A stretch of DNA of 64,000 nucleotides from Ruminiclostridium cellulolyticum H10 (GTDB lineage Bacteria > Bacillota > Clostridia > Acetivibrionales > DSM-1351). The stretch's first letter is position 1. Each line of letters begins with the position of its first letter. The notes under the pieces were generated by a model. That model was given only the letters and a program-made list of their open reading frames with translations, was not told the origin of the DNA and did no database searches. A program made the translations under genes and the position numbers. Positions 25,177 to 35,001 of this stretch are shown here, in pieces. Location: positions 719,501 through 783,500 of the forward strand of contig NC_011898.1 in assembly GCF_000022065.1 (NCBI RefSeq). Reading direction: 5' to 3'.

Positions 25177-28100
25177 ATGATGAAAAAAAAGTTAGGTTCT
25201 AAATTTATTAGTCTGCTTTTAGTAGTGTGTTGCCTCAATTTGATGCTTTTACCATCAAGTGTATTTGCGGCAGCGAATAGCAGCATCTTACCACCGAGTA
25301 ATCTGGCGGTTGTACCTACATCGCCTGATGATGTAAAGGTAACCTGGAATTCCGTATATGGAGCTAATGGCTATAATATATACGGAATAAGTGAGGGACA
25401 GCTTAAACAGCTTGGAACGACTACATCTACGTATTATAACTTTAATGATCTTCCGGAAGGCACCTATACTTATGTGGTTTCCACTCTCAGTGCAGACGGT
25501 GAATCAGGACCATGTGCACCTGTCTCGGTTGATATTGTTTACCCTGAAATGGAACCCCCTGCGACTCTTACCAATACATTCCAGAATATAAACGACATTA
25601 CCTTAAATTGGTCAGCAGCATCATATGCACAGACGTACAATATATACAAAATATCAGTAGATGGAGAAAAAACACTGCTTACTTCTGTAACAGGCCGTAC
25701 ATACACTTTAACCAACGCACCCGCAGGAAGTTATTCCTTTGCCGTAACAGCAGTAAATTCTTTGTATGGCGAATCTCCTCTTTCTAGCCCTGTAGAAACC
25801 GAAGTGGTTTTTCCTGTTATGTCTGCTCCAAGCAATGTCACATCAAAGCTCCAAAATGGTACGGATGTCATACTGACGTGGAATGCAGCAACTTATGCCA
25901 ACAGCTACAAAATTTATGAACTTATTGACGAGCAGGAAGTATTGAAAGCAACAGCAAACTCAACAACTTTTACACTTACAGATGTCACAGCAGGCAGTCA
26001 CACATATGTTATTCACTCAGTAAGTTCCCGTTTCGGGGAGTCCGCAGAGGGAGCCCGGGTAGCTGCAACATTGGGTGATGTTTTGATGCCTCCTCCGGGC
26101 AACTTTTCCTATACTGTTAACAACGGTAAAGACATAGTTTTAAATTGGACAAGTGTTCCAAACGCAACAAACTACAGAATATATCAGGTAATAAACGGAC
26201 AAAAAGTTTTAAAAAGCACCGTAACCAGAACAACTGTGACTTTTACCAATATGACAGCCGGTGACTATACCTATGAAATTCATTCTTACTCCACTACTTA
26301 TGGGGAGTCAAAAGAAGGAAGTACTCTGACGGTAACAATAGAAGGACAGTCAATGCTTGCTCCGACCAATTTACAGTACAGCCTTGCCAACCAGAATGAT
26401 ATAACTTTGACATGGGCCGCAGCTGCAAACGCAACAAGCTACCAGATTTACCAGTTGGTTAATGGGGAAAAGCAGTTGAAAAAAACTGTAAGCACAACTT
26501 CTGTAAGTTTCACAAATATGCCTGAAGGAGAATACCATTATATGGTTACCTCTGTTTCCTCACTTTATGGTGAATCTCAAAGTGGGTCAGAAGTTACTTT
26601 TTCAATAGTTTTTCCGACTATGAAGGCACCCGGAAATCTGGCTTACAAGGTTCAGAATGTAAATAGTGTTGTACTTTCCTGGAGTGCAGCAGATTATGCA
26701 AACAGTTATAAGGTTTATGAAGTAGTAAACGATCAAAAGACACTGAAAACTACAGTAAATGGTTTAACTGCAACAATCTATAATGTATCAGCCGGAGATC
26801 ACACCTATGAGGTTCACTCACTCAGCAGCCGTTTTGGCGAATCTGCGGAAGGCAGCCGGATTTCACTTGCTGTAAAACAGGAAATTGCGGCACCCGATGA
26901 CTTAGCATACAGTATTGCTAACGGAAATGATATTACATTAAAATGGACAGGAGCTGAGTTTGCAACAAGCTACAACGTATATCAGGTAGTTGAAGGACAA
27001 AAGGTACTAAAGAAGAATGTTACAACTACATCTGTTACATTTACAAATTCGTCTGCCGGAGATTATGATTTTGTTGTCACTTCTGTATCAAATGTATTTG
27101 GTGAGTCATCAAACGGATCAGAGATTACTTTCTCATTGACTTTCCCGGTTATGAAAGCTCCTACCGATTTGACATACAATATTCAGAACATAAATAATGT
27201 TGTACTAACATGGTCGGCTGTCACTTATGCCAGTTCCTACAAAGTGTACGAGCTGGTTGAAGGGAAAGAAGTTCTTGTAACTACCGTCAGCACGCCGACT
27301 GCAAGGATATCGAATGTAACAGCAGGTGATCACACTTATGTGGTTCACTCGGTAAGCAGTCGTTTCGGTGAATCAATGGAAGGAAGCGGGGTTTCACTGA
27401 CCTTAAAGCAGGAAATGCTGGCTCCCACCGATTTAGCATATAGTATGGCAAATGGAAATGATGTAACTTTGAAATGGACTGCATCCCAATATGCAACCAG
27501 CTATAGTATTTATCAAGTGGTTAACGGAGAGAAAAAATTAGTAAAATCAGTAACAACCACATCTGTAACTTTTACAAACATACCTGCGGGGGATTACCAA
27601 TATGTAGTTACTTCAGTGTCTTCTGTGTTCGGAGAATCTTCTAGCGGAGCAGAAATAAAATTGTCCGTTGTCTTTCCGACAATGACTGCACCCGGCAATT
27701 TAGCATACAAGATTCAAAATGCCAATAATGTTATATTATCATGGGATGCAGTGAATTACGCTAACAGTTATAAAGTCTATGAATTGACAAATGGGCAAAA
27801 AGCCCTTAAAACAACTGTTTATTATGCTACAGCAACTTTATCAAACGTACTGCCGGGAGATCACACTTATGTGGTTCACTCAGTAAGCAACCGTTTTGGA
27901 GAATCACTTGAAGGCGGTCAAGTCTCATTAAATATAAGCCAGCAGATGTTGCCTCCGGCTAATCTGGAGTATACTATTGTAAACGGAAATGACATTTCAT
28001 TAAAGTGGTTGGCAGCAGAAGCTGCAAACAGTTACAACATCTACCAGGTTATTGACGGACAGAAAAAATTAATCAAGAATGTTACAACTACCACTGTAAC

Positions 28101-30564
28101 ATTAACTAATATGCCTGCTGGAGAGTATGACTATATAGTTACTTCTGTATCAAGGGTGTTCGGAGAATCATCCGAAGGGTCTGAAACTACCTTATCTCTG
28201 GTTCTCCCTACAATGTCAGCACCCGATAATTTTGTACAAAGTATAGTAAATGGAAATGATATAGTACTTAAATGGAATGCTGCCAGTTATGCAACCGCAT
28301 ATAACGTATATCAGATAAATAATGAGAAAAAATCTTTGGTAAAAACCCTCACCGGGAATGTTACTACTGTAACATTTACAAATATGCCGTCAGGAGATTA
28401 TAGTTATCAGGTTTATTCTTACAGTACAAGATTTGGTGAATCGCCGGAAGGGAGTAAAGTAAACTTCCAACTGGTATGGCCTATAGTTGAACCGCCTGTT
28501 CTTACTTATAGTCTTTATGATGTAAACAACATTACTCTTTCCTGGAAGGCATCAAGTTGGGCAAACGAGTATCGTGTTTATGAGCTTAACGGTGGTGACA
28601 GACAATTGCTTTATAAAGGAACTGCACTTAGTTTCAAAATATATAATTTATCAGAGGCTGTTCATAACTTTGAAGTTACTGCATACAACACACGTTTTGG
28701 TGAATCGGAGCCGTCCGACAGAATAACGGAAAATATAATTTTCCCTGACATGCAGGCTCCTAGAGCAACGGTAAAGGTATTGGATTCAACAACTGCATCA
28801 ATTTCTTGGAGTTTCGTTACATATGCAAACGGCTACAATGTTTATGAATTGGTAGACGGAACGCCGGTATTACTTATAGAGAACTTAAATAATCTTTCTT
28901 ACGTGGTTAACAATCTTTCATACAAAGATCATCAATTTTATGTTACTGCATACAGTAATTCATTTGGGGAATCAGAACCATCTAACATGGTTACAGCTGT
29001 ACTTATTGTCGATATACAAGCCCCTGTTACAACTTCAAATGCCCCGGTTAATTGGATTAAACAGAGTCCTGTAGTTGTAACTTTATCTGCAACTGATAAT
29101 ATGACAGGTGTTGCAAAAACATATTATTCATTAAATGATAGTGAATATATTGAAGGGACTACTATTACAGTTGATAAAGCAGGAGTGAATAAAATCTCAT
29201 TCTACTCTGTTGACAAGGTTGGCAACAAAGAAGATGTAAAAACAGCAGAAGTCAGGATAGACAAATCCGCTCCCGTTACCACCGCGAAAGTGCCTGCTGA
29301 TTGGTCAAAGGAAGACGTTGCAGTTACACTAATTGCGGAAGACCAACAGAGCGGAGTTGCGAAAACCTACTACTCAGTTGATGAATCCGAATACCTTGAG
29401 GGAACATCCTTCACAGTAAAAGGTGATGGAATTCACAAAATCAGTTATTATTCGGTGGACGCTTCGGGGAACGAGGAAGAGGTAAAAACGACAGAGGTCA
29501 AGATTGATAAAACTGCTCCCGTTACCACCGCAAATGTGCCTGCTGATTGGTCAAAGGAAGACGTTGCAGTTACACTAATTGCGGAAGACCAACAGAGCGG
29601 AGTTGCAAGAACCTACTACTCAGTTGATGAATCCGAATACCTTGAGGGAACATCCTTCACAGTAAAAGGTGATGGAATTCACAAAATCAGTTATTATTCG
29701 GTGAACGCTTCGGGGAACGAGGAAGAGGTAAAAACGACAGAGGTCAAGATTGATAAAACTGCACCTGTTACCACCGCGAAAGTGCCTGCTGATTGGTCAA
29801 AGGAAGACGTGACAGTTACATTAACTGCAACAGACGAGCAGAGTGGGGTTGCAAAAACCTACTACTCATTTGATGAATCCGAATACCTTGAGGGAACATC
29901 CTTCACAGTAAAAGGTGATGGAATTCACAAAATCAGTTATTATTCGGTGGACGCTTCGGGGAATGAAGAAGAGGTAAAAACGACAGAGGTCAGGATAAAG
30001 AAATCAGAGCCTGTTATAACTTTGAATATGTCTGACGAATACAGTATTTGCACAAATTTGAGATTATCTTATAGTATAGAGAAAAATGGATATGAAATAG
30101 TTTGCGAAAAAATGGTAGTACTCGGTCCTAATGAAACTACTGGGAAAGTTGTAAAGAATAACTCATGCATCAAATTAGATAAGCCTGGAAAATACACTGT
30201 TACAGTGACAATTAAAGATGCGGACGGTAATACCACTACAGTTGAGAAGCATTTTGAAGTTTATCTGCCTGCAGTTGTCATCGTAACCCCTTGTATTGTT
30301 ATTTGCAATAAGGGTGTGCTTACTGTAAATGTTTTGGTACCGGGTATGGGATGTAAAAAGGAGTTTGACCTTAATACCGCCACACTTAACGGAGTAAAAG
30401 CCCTTTCTGATAACAAGGGTTATTATATGCAGGCAAAACATGGACAGTTTAAATTTGACAGATCTGATTTTAAGTGGACTTTCTCATTAAGTAATATCAT
30501 GGAGTTCCGTTGTTACGTAGATGGCTATTTAGTTATCGGACGTACTAATGTGATAGTTCTTTAA
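25177..30564 (+). CDS. Large secreted protein: 14 FnIII-like modules plus four Ig-like repeats
   Basis: 1795 residues, ATG after AAAGGTAGGG. A signal peptide (about 1-33, ending VFAAA) is followed by about 14 modules of ~89 residues, roughly 25280-29010, each beginning with a M-x-A-P-x-N/D-L pattern and containing W-x-A-A-x-A-x-S-Y-x-I/V-Y and S-x-x-x-x-F-G-E-S. Two subtypes alternate for much of the run. Then come four 82-residue modules (OmpL47-like pattern: APVTT..VP..W, SGVAKTYYS, HKISYYSVD..GN), the last three nearly identical in DNA, and a unique C-terminal domain of ~190 residues. There is no SLH, dockerin or sortase signal, so the anchoring mode is unknown. Extended extracellular stalk or adhesin is inference. 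Confidence 0.85.
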   Translation: MMKKKLGSKFISLLLVVCCLNLMLLPSSVFAAANSSILPPSNLAVVPTSPDDVKVTWNSVYGANGYNIYGISEGQLKQLGTTTSTYYNFNDLPEGTYTYVVSTLSADGESGPCAPVSVDIVYPEMEPPATLTNTFQNINDITLNWSAASYAQTYNIYKISVDGEKTLLTSVTGRTYTLTNAPAGSYSFAVTAVNSLYGESPLSSPVETEVVFPVMSAPSNVTSKLQNGTDVILTWNAATYANSYKIYELIDEQEVLKATANSTTFTLTDVTAGSHTYVIHSVSSRFGESAEGARVAATLGDVLMPPPGNFSYTVNNGKDIVLNWTSVPNATNYRIYQVINGQKVLKSTVTRTTVTFTNMTAGDYTYEIHSYSTTYGESKEGSTLTVTIEGQSMLAPTNLQYSLANQNDITLTWAAAANATSYQIYQLVNGEKQLKKTVSTTSVSFTNMPEGEYHYMVTSVSSLYGESQSGSEVTFSIVFPTMKAPGNLAYKVQNVNSVVLSWSAADYANSYKVYEVVNDQKTLKTTVNGLTATIYNVSAGDHTYEVHSLSSRFGESAEGSRISLAVKQEIAAPDDLAYSIANGNDITLKWTGAEFATSYNVYQVVEGQKVLKKNVTTTSVTFTNSSAGDYDFVVTSVSNVFGESSNGSEITFSLTFPVMKAPTDLTYNIQNINNVVLTWSAVTYASSYKVYELVEGKEVLVTTVSTPTARISNVTAGDHTYVVHSVSSRFGESMEGSGVSLTLKQEMLAPTDLAYSMANGNDVTLKWTASQYATSYSIYQVVNGEKKLVKSVTTTSVTFTNIPAGDYQYVVTSVSSVFGESSSGAEIKLSVVFPTMTAPGNLAYKIQNANNVILSWDAVNYANSYKVYELTNGQKALKTTVYYATATLSNVLPGDHTYVVHSVSNRFGESLEGGQVSLNISQQMLPPANLEYTIVNGNDISLKWLAAEAANSYNIYQVIDGQKKLIKNVTTTTVTLTNMPAGEYDYIVTSVSRVFGESSEGSETTLSLVLPTMSAPDNFVQSIVNGNDIVLKWNAASYATAYNVYQINNEKKSLVKTLTGNVTTVTFTNMPSGDYSYQVYSYSTRFGESPEGSKVNFQLVWPIVEPPVLTYSLYDVNNITLSWKASSWANEYRVYELNGGDRQLLYKGTALSFKIYNLSEAVHNFEVTAYNTRFGESEPSDRITENIIFPDMQAPRATVKVLDSTTASISWSFVTYANGYNVYELVDGTPVLLIENLNNLSYVVNNLSYKDHQFYVTAYSNSFGESEPSNMVTAVLIVDIQAPVTTSNAPVNWIKQSPVVVTLSATDNMTGVAKTYYSLNDSEYIEGTTITVDKAGVNKISFYSVDKVGNKEDVKTAEVRIDKSAPVTTAKVPADWSKEDVAVTLIAEDQQSGVAKTYYSVDESEYLEGTSFTVKGDGIHKISYYSVDASGNEEEVKTTEVKIDKTAPVTTANVPADWSKEDVAVTLIAEDQQSGVARTYYSVDESEYLEGTSFTVKGDGIHKISYYSVNASGNEEEVKTTEVKIDKTAPVTTAKVPADWSKEDVTVTLTATDEQSGVAKTYYSFDESEYLEGTSFTVKGDGIHKISYYSVDASGNEEEVKTTEVRIKKSEPVITLNMSDEYSICTNLRLSYSIEKNGYEIVCEKMVVLGPNETTGKVVKNNSCIKLDKPGKYTVTVTIKDADGNTTTVEKHFEVYLPAVVIVTPCIVICNKGVLTVNVLVPGMGCKKEFDLNTATLNGVKALSDNKGYYMQAKHGQFKFDRSDFKWTFSLSNIMEFRCYVDGYLVIGRTNVIVL
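29260..29998 (+). repeat. Three near-identical 246-bp tandem repeats
   Basis: Within the large secreted protein gene, units starting near 29267, 29513 and 29759 are spaced exactly 246 bp (82 codons) and differ at few positions (for example GCGAAAGTG versus GCAAATGTG). The preceding unit (29020-29260) is a diverged copy. This indicates recent in-frame duplication or homogenisation. Confidence 0.9.
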
Positions 30565-31067
30565 AAAAGGCTATTGATATTTAAAATTATGCTTCCTTAG
30601 CAGTTTTACAGTGAATGTGCGGTGCGTGCTGTAACTGATAAGGAAGCTTTTTTTACAATTAACATATCAAAAGCTTAATCAAAATGGGTAATATATGGTA
30701 TAATGTATTTAAATGGATTTTAATTTTTGAAGATTGGCAATTGGATAATTTTGCTTAGTTATACATTCGCAATATGTATGAATTACACTTGTTGTATTTT
30801 CCCTTCTCTCACCATTTTAGAATAATAAGAGATCCTCTCTTCTTACATTCCCCATGAAATTCGGCAGTACTTTTAAGATTATCCAATAAAGACAGACAAA
30901 TTAGTAGGTTTAAGGGTTATAGGTATCCTTTTTGCCTAAATTTTATTCTTGGGGGTGGTTCTGTACTTTTACCGAAGATGAAGTTTGCTCAAATATTTAG
31001 GGCAATTTAGAAAAGCAAAAGAGAAAGAATGTAATTTAATGTTATACAAAGAATAGGAGGATTTTAT
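30565..31067. other. Intergenic region before the GH30 gene
   Basis: 503 bp. It begins with the terminator hairpin of the large repeat gene (30591-30652). An extended -10 (TGGTATAAT, 30696-30704) is the only clear promoter-like element, leaving a leader of about 350 nt before the xylanase gene. I see no recognised riboswitch in that leader. Confidence 0.5.
30591..30652 (+). terminator. Long-stem terminator after the large repeat protein
   Basis: GCTTCCTTA (30591-30599) pairs with TAAGGAAGC, ending near 30648, with an inner stem CAGTT-TTACAG / CTGTAACTG, followed by TTTTTTT. Confidence 0.85.
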
Positions 31068-32666
31068 ATGAAAAAAATCATTCGCTTATTAGGTCTAACT
31101 ATGGTTTTGATGCTTGTATTTACAATGGTATTACCATTAAATCTTTATGCAGCATCAACTGTTACCGTGGATTGGGGTACCAATTATCAAACAATTGATG
31201 GTTTTGGTGTTTCAGAAGCTTTTCATCAGTCAAATAATATTGCTTTATTAGGAGATACCAAGAAAAAGGAAATTTATGACTTACTATTTTCAACTACAAA
31301 GGGGGCAGGGTTTTCAATATTCCGTTCTATACTTGGAGACGGAGGAACATGGGGGAATGCAACTGACGGACCAAATAAGACAATGCAGCCTTCTGAGACA
31401 ACTTGGGACTGGAAAGAATCAAATGATGACCAGATATCTATGATTAGAGAGATACAGTCCGGCTACGGAATCAATAAAATTCTTTACACTGTATGGAGTC
31501 CGCCTGCATGGATGAAATCAAACGGGTCAACTTCAAGAGGATATCTAAAGACCGATAAATATCAAGCATATGCAACATATTTAGCAGAGCATATAAAAAA
31601 CTACAAATCAAAATTTGGAATTGATATTACTCATATAGGGATTTCAAATGAGCCTAACCTTGAAACAGACTATTCTTCATGTACATGGACAGCAGCTCAA
31701 TTCAAAACCTTTATGAAGGATTATCTGGTACCAACTTTTGATAAAGAAGGTATTACTGCAAAAGTTATTATGGGAGAACCAATGTCATGTACCGAATCAT
31801 TTGCAATTGACTGTTTGAATGATGCCACAGCATTGACAAGAACAGATATTGTAGGTTGTCACAATTATGGATCATCATACACAACTTTTCCAACCACTAA
31901 GGCAAAGGGAAAAGGAATATGGCAGACAGAAATATCAGACATGAATGGAAACGATACTACAATAACTGATGGTTTAAAGTGGTCAAAACAAATCTTTGAT
32001 TTTATGACAATAACTCAGGGAAATGCATGGAATTACTGGTGGGGTGCGTGCTATAAAACATATAATGGAGAAGGTCTCATACAAATGGACATGAATTCAA
32101 AGACCTATAAAGTTGCTAAAAGACTCTATACTGTTGGACAATATTCAAGATTTATCAGACCGGGATGGCAGAGATTCGCTGCTACTTCGAACCCTGTGTC
32201 CAATGTATATGTTACCGCATATAAGGATCCCGCTACAGGAAAATTTGCAATTGTTGCTATGAATGACGGTTATACAAATCAATCAATTACATATACATTG
32301 AAAGGATTTACTCCTGACTCGGTTACTCCATACACAACTTCATCAACCCAAGATTTGGCTGAAGGTACAAAAATAACTGTAAGCGGAGGTAGCTTTACAG
32401 CTAATCTGGCAGCAAATTCTATAACAACATTTGTTGGCGGAAGTGATGTAAATCCCGGTATCTATGGTGATGTCAACGGCGACAAAGTTGTTGATGCCAT
32501 TGACTTTGCACTTTACAAGCAGTATCTCATAAAGCAGATTAGCACCTTCCCGTCACCTGACGGAATGAAGCTTGCTGATGTAAACGGTGATAACAGTGTT
32601 GATGCAATTGATTTTGCATTAATCAAGAAATACTTGCTTGGTTCAATAACTAAACTTCCGGTTTAA
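31068..32666 (+). CDS. Cellulosomal GH30 xylanase with type I dockerin
   Basis: 532 residues, ATG after AGGAGG. A signal peptide (1-29) precedes a GH30 domain (about 32-450; subfamily 8 glucuronoxylanase-like). Catalytic residues: acid/base Glu195 in ISNEPN and nucleophile Glu288 in WQTEIS. A beta-sandwich side domain follows, then a dockerin (about 467-532) with two DVNGD...DAIDFAL calcium-binding segments. Ala-Ile at specificity positions in both segments fits the mesophilic C. cellulolyticum-type cohesin code. It should cut xylan backbone while bound to the extracellular cellulosome. It resembles C. papyrosolvens Xyn30A from memory; whether the arginine that reads glucuronate is kept could not be settled. 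Confidence 0.9.
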   Translation: MKKIIRLLGLTMVLMLVFTMVLPLNLYAASTVTVDWGTNYQTIDGFGVSEAFHQSNNIALLGDTKKKEIYDLLFSTTKGAGFSIFRSILGDGGTWGNATDGPNKTMQPSETTWDWKESNDDQISMIREIQSGYGINKILYTVWSPPAWMKSNGSTSRGYLKTDKYQAYATYLAEHIKNYKSKFGIDITHIGISNEPNLETDYSSCTWTAAQFKTFMKDYLVPTFDKEGITAKVIMGEPMSCTESFAIDCLNDATALTRTDIVGCHNYGSSYTTFPTTKAKGKGIWQTEISDMNGNDTTITDGLKWSKQIFDFMTITQGNAWNYWWGACYKTYNGEGLIQMDMNSKTYKVAKRLYTVGQYSRFIRPGWQRFAATSNPVSNVYVTAYKDPATGKFAIVAMNDGYTNQSITYTLKGFTPDSVTPYTTSSTQDLAEGTKITVSGGSFTANLAANSITTFVGGSDVNPGIYGDVNGDKVVDAIDFALYKQYLIKQISTFPSPDGMKLADVNGDNSVDAIDFALIKKYLLGSITKLPV

Positions 32667-32692
32667 GAGTATTTCGTGAAAACATATATGAG

Positions 32693-32728
32693 AAAAAGGG
32701 GCAAGGACATTTCCTTGCTTCTTTTTTA
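32693..32728 (+). terminator. Terminator of the GH30 gene
   Basis: GGGGCAAGGA and TCCTTGCTTC flank a short loop, followed by TTTTTT (to 32727). Confidence 0.85.
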
Positions 32729-32902
32729 ATCTTTGAGAGTTTAATATTTTGTAATAGGACATAATAAAAGTAAACAATTATAGGAGCATTCCTGTAAGTA
32801 AGAAAAATGGTCTTTGAAAAAATTAATACCCTCACGTAAAATATGAAATGTGCTGAACACCACAAATGAAGGCACAAATCAAATAAACGGAGGGTAACTA
32901 AT

Positions 32903-34186
32903 ATGAATTGTACACAAAACAATAAGTTAATGCAAATCACACCTGAAACAATGGTGGTTGGAGTAGATATCGGTAGCGAGGTCCACTTCGCCAGGGCTTT
33001 TGATTTCAGAGGATTTGAATTTTCTAAAAGAGCATTTAGGTTTGAGAATACAAGAGAGGGTTTCAATGCCTTTGATATTTGGGTTACAGACCTGATGAAG
33101 AGAAATCAAAAGACAAAAACATTCGTAGGAATGGAGCCCACCGGGCATTACTGGTATGGGTTTGGAAGTCACTTGCAGAACATGGGTGTAGAGTTTGGTA
33201 TGGTTAATCCTTACCATGTAAAACGCTCAAAGGAACTAGATGATAACACCCCAAGCAAGCATGACCGTAAAGATCCAAAAACGATTGCAATGCTAGTCAA
33301 GGACGGAAGATATCTAATACCGTACATGCCTGAAGGTGTATATCGAGAAATAAGAAATCTGATGGAATTACGCAGGCAAAATGTTGTGCAGTTGATTAGC
33401 ATACAAAATAGAGTAAAACGATGGTTAGCAATATACTTTCCTGAGTTTAGTACTGTTTTCAAGAAATGGACTGGAAAGGCGGCGTTGCTTACACTGAAGC
33501 ATTTTCCTACTCCACAGGCAGTAATTAAAACAGGTGAGGAAAAAATAGTAGCAACATGGAAAGAGGAAGTCAAAAGAGCGGTTGGACATAAACATGCCCA
33601 GAAGCTCATAAAAGCAGCAGAAGAATCCATTGGACTAAAGCATGGTCTGGAATCAGCAGTTCTGGAGATTGAAACTCTTCTAGACGAATATATGATTCAT
33701 GGTCACAGGCTTGAGCTGATAATGCAAAAAGTAGAAGCACAAGTAAAAGAAATTCCGAGTGCAAGTATGCTTTTAGGTATAAAAGGAATAGGAATTGTAG
33801 CTGTGGCAGGGTTCTTAGGTGCTGTAGGAGATATTAGTAGATTTGATGCTCCAGAGCAAATAGTAAAACTATTTGGGTTAAACCTAAGAGAAAACAGCTC
33901 TGGCAAGCATCAAGGCAAAACAACAATAACCAGAAGGGGACGCTCTGACGGCAGATATGCCATATTTCAAGCAGTATTGCCATTAGTAGCTAGAAACCCT
34001 GAATTTAGGCAGTTGCACCTATACTACATTAATAGAGATAACAAGCCACTTAAGAAAATGCAGTCAATAGTAGCCTTATGCGGCAAGTTGATAAGAGTAT
34101 TTTATGCAATACTAAAAACAGGTAGCCACTATGATGCTGAAAAGATGATGAACGATATTAAAAGACCAATGATGAAGGCAGCATAG
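32903..34186 (+). CDS. IS110-family DEDD transposase
   Basis: 427 residues, ATG after CGGAGGG. The N-terminal RuvC-like domain shows the acidic set: VVGVDIGSE (Asp ~22), GMEPTGHYW (Glu ~76) and SKHDRKDPK (Asp residues ~120). A central coiled coil precedes the C-terminal Transposase_20 domain with IKGIGIVAVAGFLGAVGD and the conserved serine in ENSSGKHQG. No stops or frameshifts, so probably active. Members of this family recombine DNA guided by an RNA encoded in the element's own non-coding end. Confidence 0.95.
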   Translation: MNCTQNNKLMQITPETMVVGVDIGSEVHFARAFDFRGFEFSKRAFRFENTREGFNAFDIWVTDLMKRNQKTKTFVGMEPTGHYWYGFGSHLQNMGVEFGMVNPYHVKRSKELDDNTPSKHDRKDPKTIAMLVKDGRYLIPYMPEGVYREIRNLMELRRQNVVQLISIQNRVKRWLAIYFPEFSTVFKKWTGKAALLTLKHFPTPQAVIKTGEEKIVATWKEEVKRAVGHKHAQKLIKAAEESIGLKHGLESAVLEIETLLDEYMIHGHRLELIMQKVEAQVKEIPSASMLLGIKGIGIVAVAGFLGAVGDISRFDAPEQIVKLFGLNLRENSSGKHQGKTTITRRGRSDGRYAIFQAVLPLVARNPEFRQLHLYYINRDNKPLKKMQSIVALCGKLIRVFYAILKTGSHYDAEKMMNDIKRPMMKAA

Positions 34187-34560
34187 CCTACTGATTTGAG
34201 GACTATGCCATAAAGAATCTGAAACCAATGACTGCGAGTAACGGATATATGGTAAGAAAAAGTGATGTTTAAAGTGTATCGATTAGTTTTAGAAGAGCAT
34301 TGACAATTGAGAGCCGGGATAGTCAGGTTGAATATTTTCCATTAGGGCACGACCCAGTTTAGGAGCATGACTGACATTCCACCTCTGGACAAGACAGGAC
34401 GAAGGAATTTAGGGCATGACCCAGTGAGACATAGGAGGTTTGTCGCCAGAGACATGTGGAAGCCATTGGCGTGATAGCAAAAAACAAGCGCAGTCTAGCC
34501 GAAGGCTAACCAGTATAATCCAGTATTATACTAATACAGAATATTTGTCCAAATAACGCT
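34187..34560 (+). ncRNA. Structured non-coding segment after the transposase, candidate guide (bridge/seek) RNA
   Basis: Several hairpins follow one another. TTCCACCTCTGG (34377-34388) pairs with CCAGAG (34446-34451) and GTGGAA (34456-34461) with a 4-nt bulge. Two near-identical small hairpins share TTAGGGC-A-Y-GACCCAGT (about 34342-34358 and 34409-34425). TAGCC-GAA-GGCTA lies at 34496-34508, and AGTATAAT/ATTATACT at 34512-34532. IS1111-type members of the family carry their guide RNA downstream of the transposase, so this is the natural place to look. Transcription is not shown. Confidence 0.5.
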
Positions 34561-34635
34561 CTCGGGTTGATATGAAATTCTAAGATTAAGCGAGATAATA
34601 CGAGTAAATGAAAGATATTATAAGGAGGTTTTTAT

Positions 34636-34902
34636 ATGAATAATATTGACGCAGCAATTGACAGAATTAAAATACTGGAGTGTCCTACAGGAGAAATAGA
34701 AAATCGGGTTGCTGGTATACTTGAAAATTATGGTGTTGCTGACCGTAACAAAGTTAATATTTCCAGAGTAAAAAACCTTGATCAGGATGAAGCACAGGCA
34801 TATAAGGTGAATTTTCATGGAGAGGACAATTCAATTGTTTTTCTGGCAAAATCGGGGCTGGATGACTATACAGCAACGGTTGTTGATGTATATAAAAAGT
34901 AA
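34636..34902 (+). CDS. Small hypothetical protein next to IS110
   Basis: 88 residues, ATG after AAGGAGG. Reads as a compact alpha/beta protein (helix 1-12, helix ~20-30, strands IVFLAKSG and ATVVDVYKK at the end) without signal peptide or metal motif. I do not recognise the family. Its promoter region now abuts the insertion sequence, so its native regulation may have been changed by the insertion. Confidence 0.6.
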   Translation: MNNIDAAIDRIKILECPTGEIENRVAGILENYGVADRNKVNISRVKNLDQDEAQAYKVNFHGEDNSIVFLAKSGLDDYTATVVDVYKK

Positions 34903-35001
34903 TTGCAAGTACTTGGAATATTTACGGAATTCATTTATAATCATCATATCCAAGATTTTAACGTATAATAGATAAACCAAAACTGACAGGGTGTTATAGC
35001 T

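Larger units (their letters stand above)
32735..34600 (+). mobile_element. IS110-family insertion sequence (ends approximate)
   Basis: Contains one DEDD transposase gene with ~170 bp of upstream and ~400 bp of downstream non-coding DNA, inserted between the GH30 terminator and a small gene. As usual for IS110, no clear terminal inverted repeats or target duplication are visible, so the ends are estimates. The downstream segment is highly structured (separate entry). The element appears intact. Confidence 0.7.

Noticed and set aside
25280-29998. CRISPR or satellite array
   Set aside because: The repeats are ~246-270 bp, in frame, and encode protein modules; there are no short repeats with unique spacers and no cas genes.
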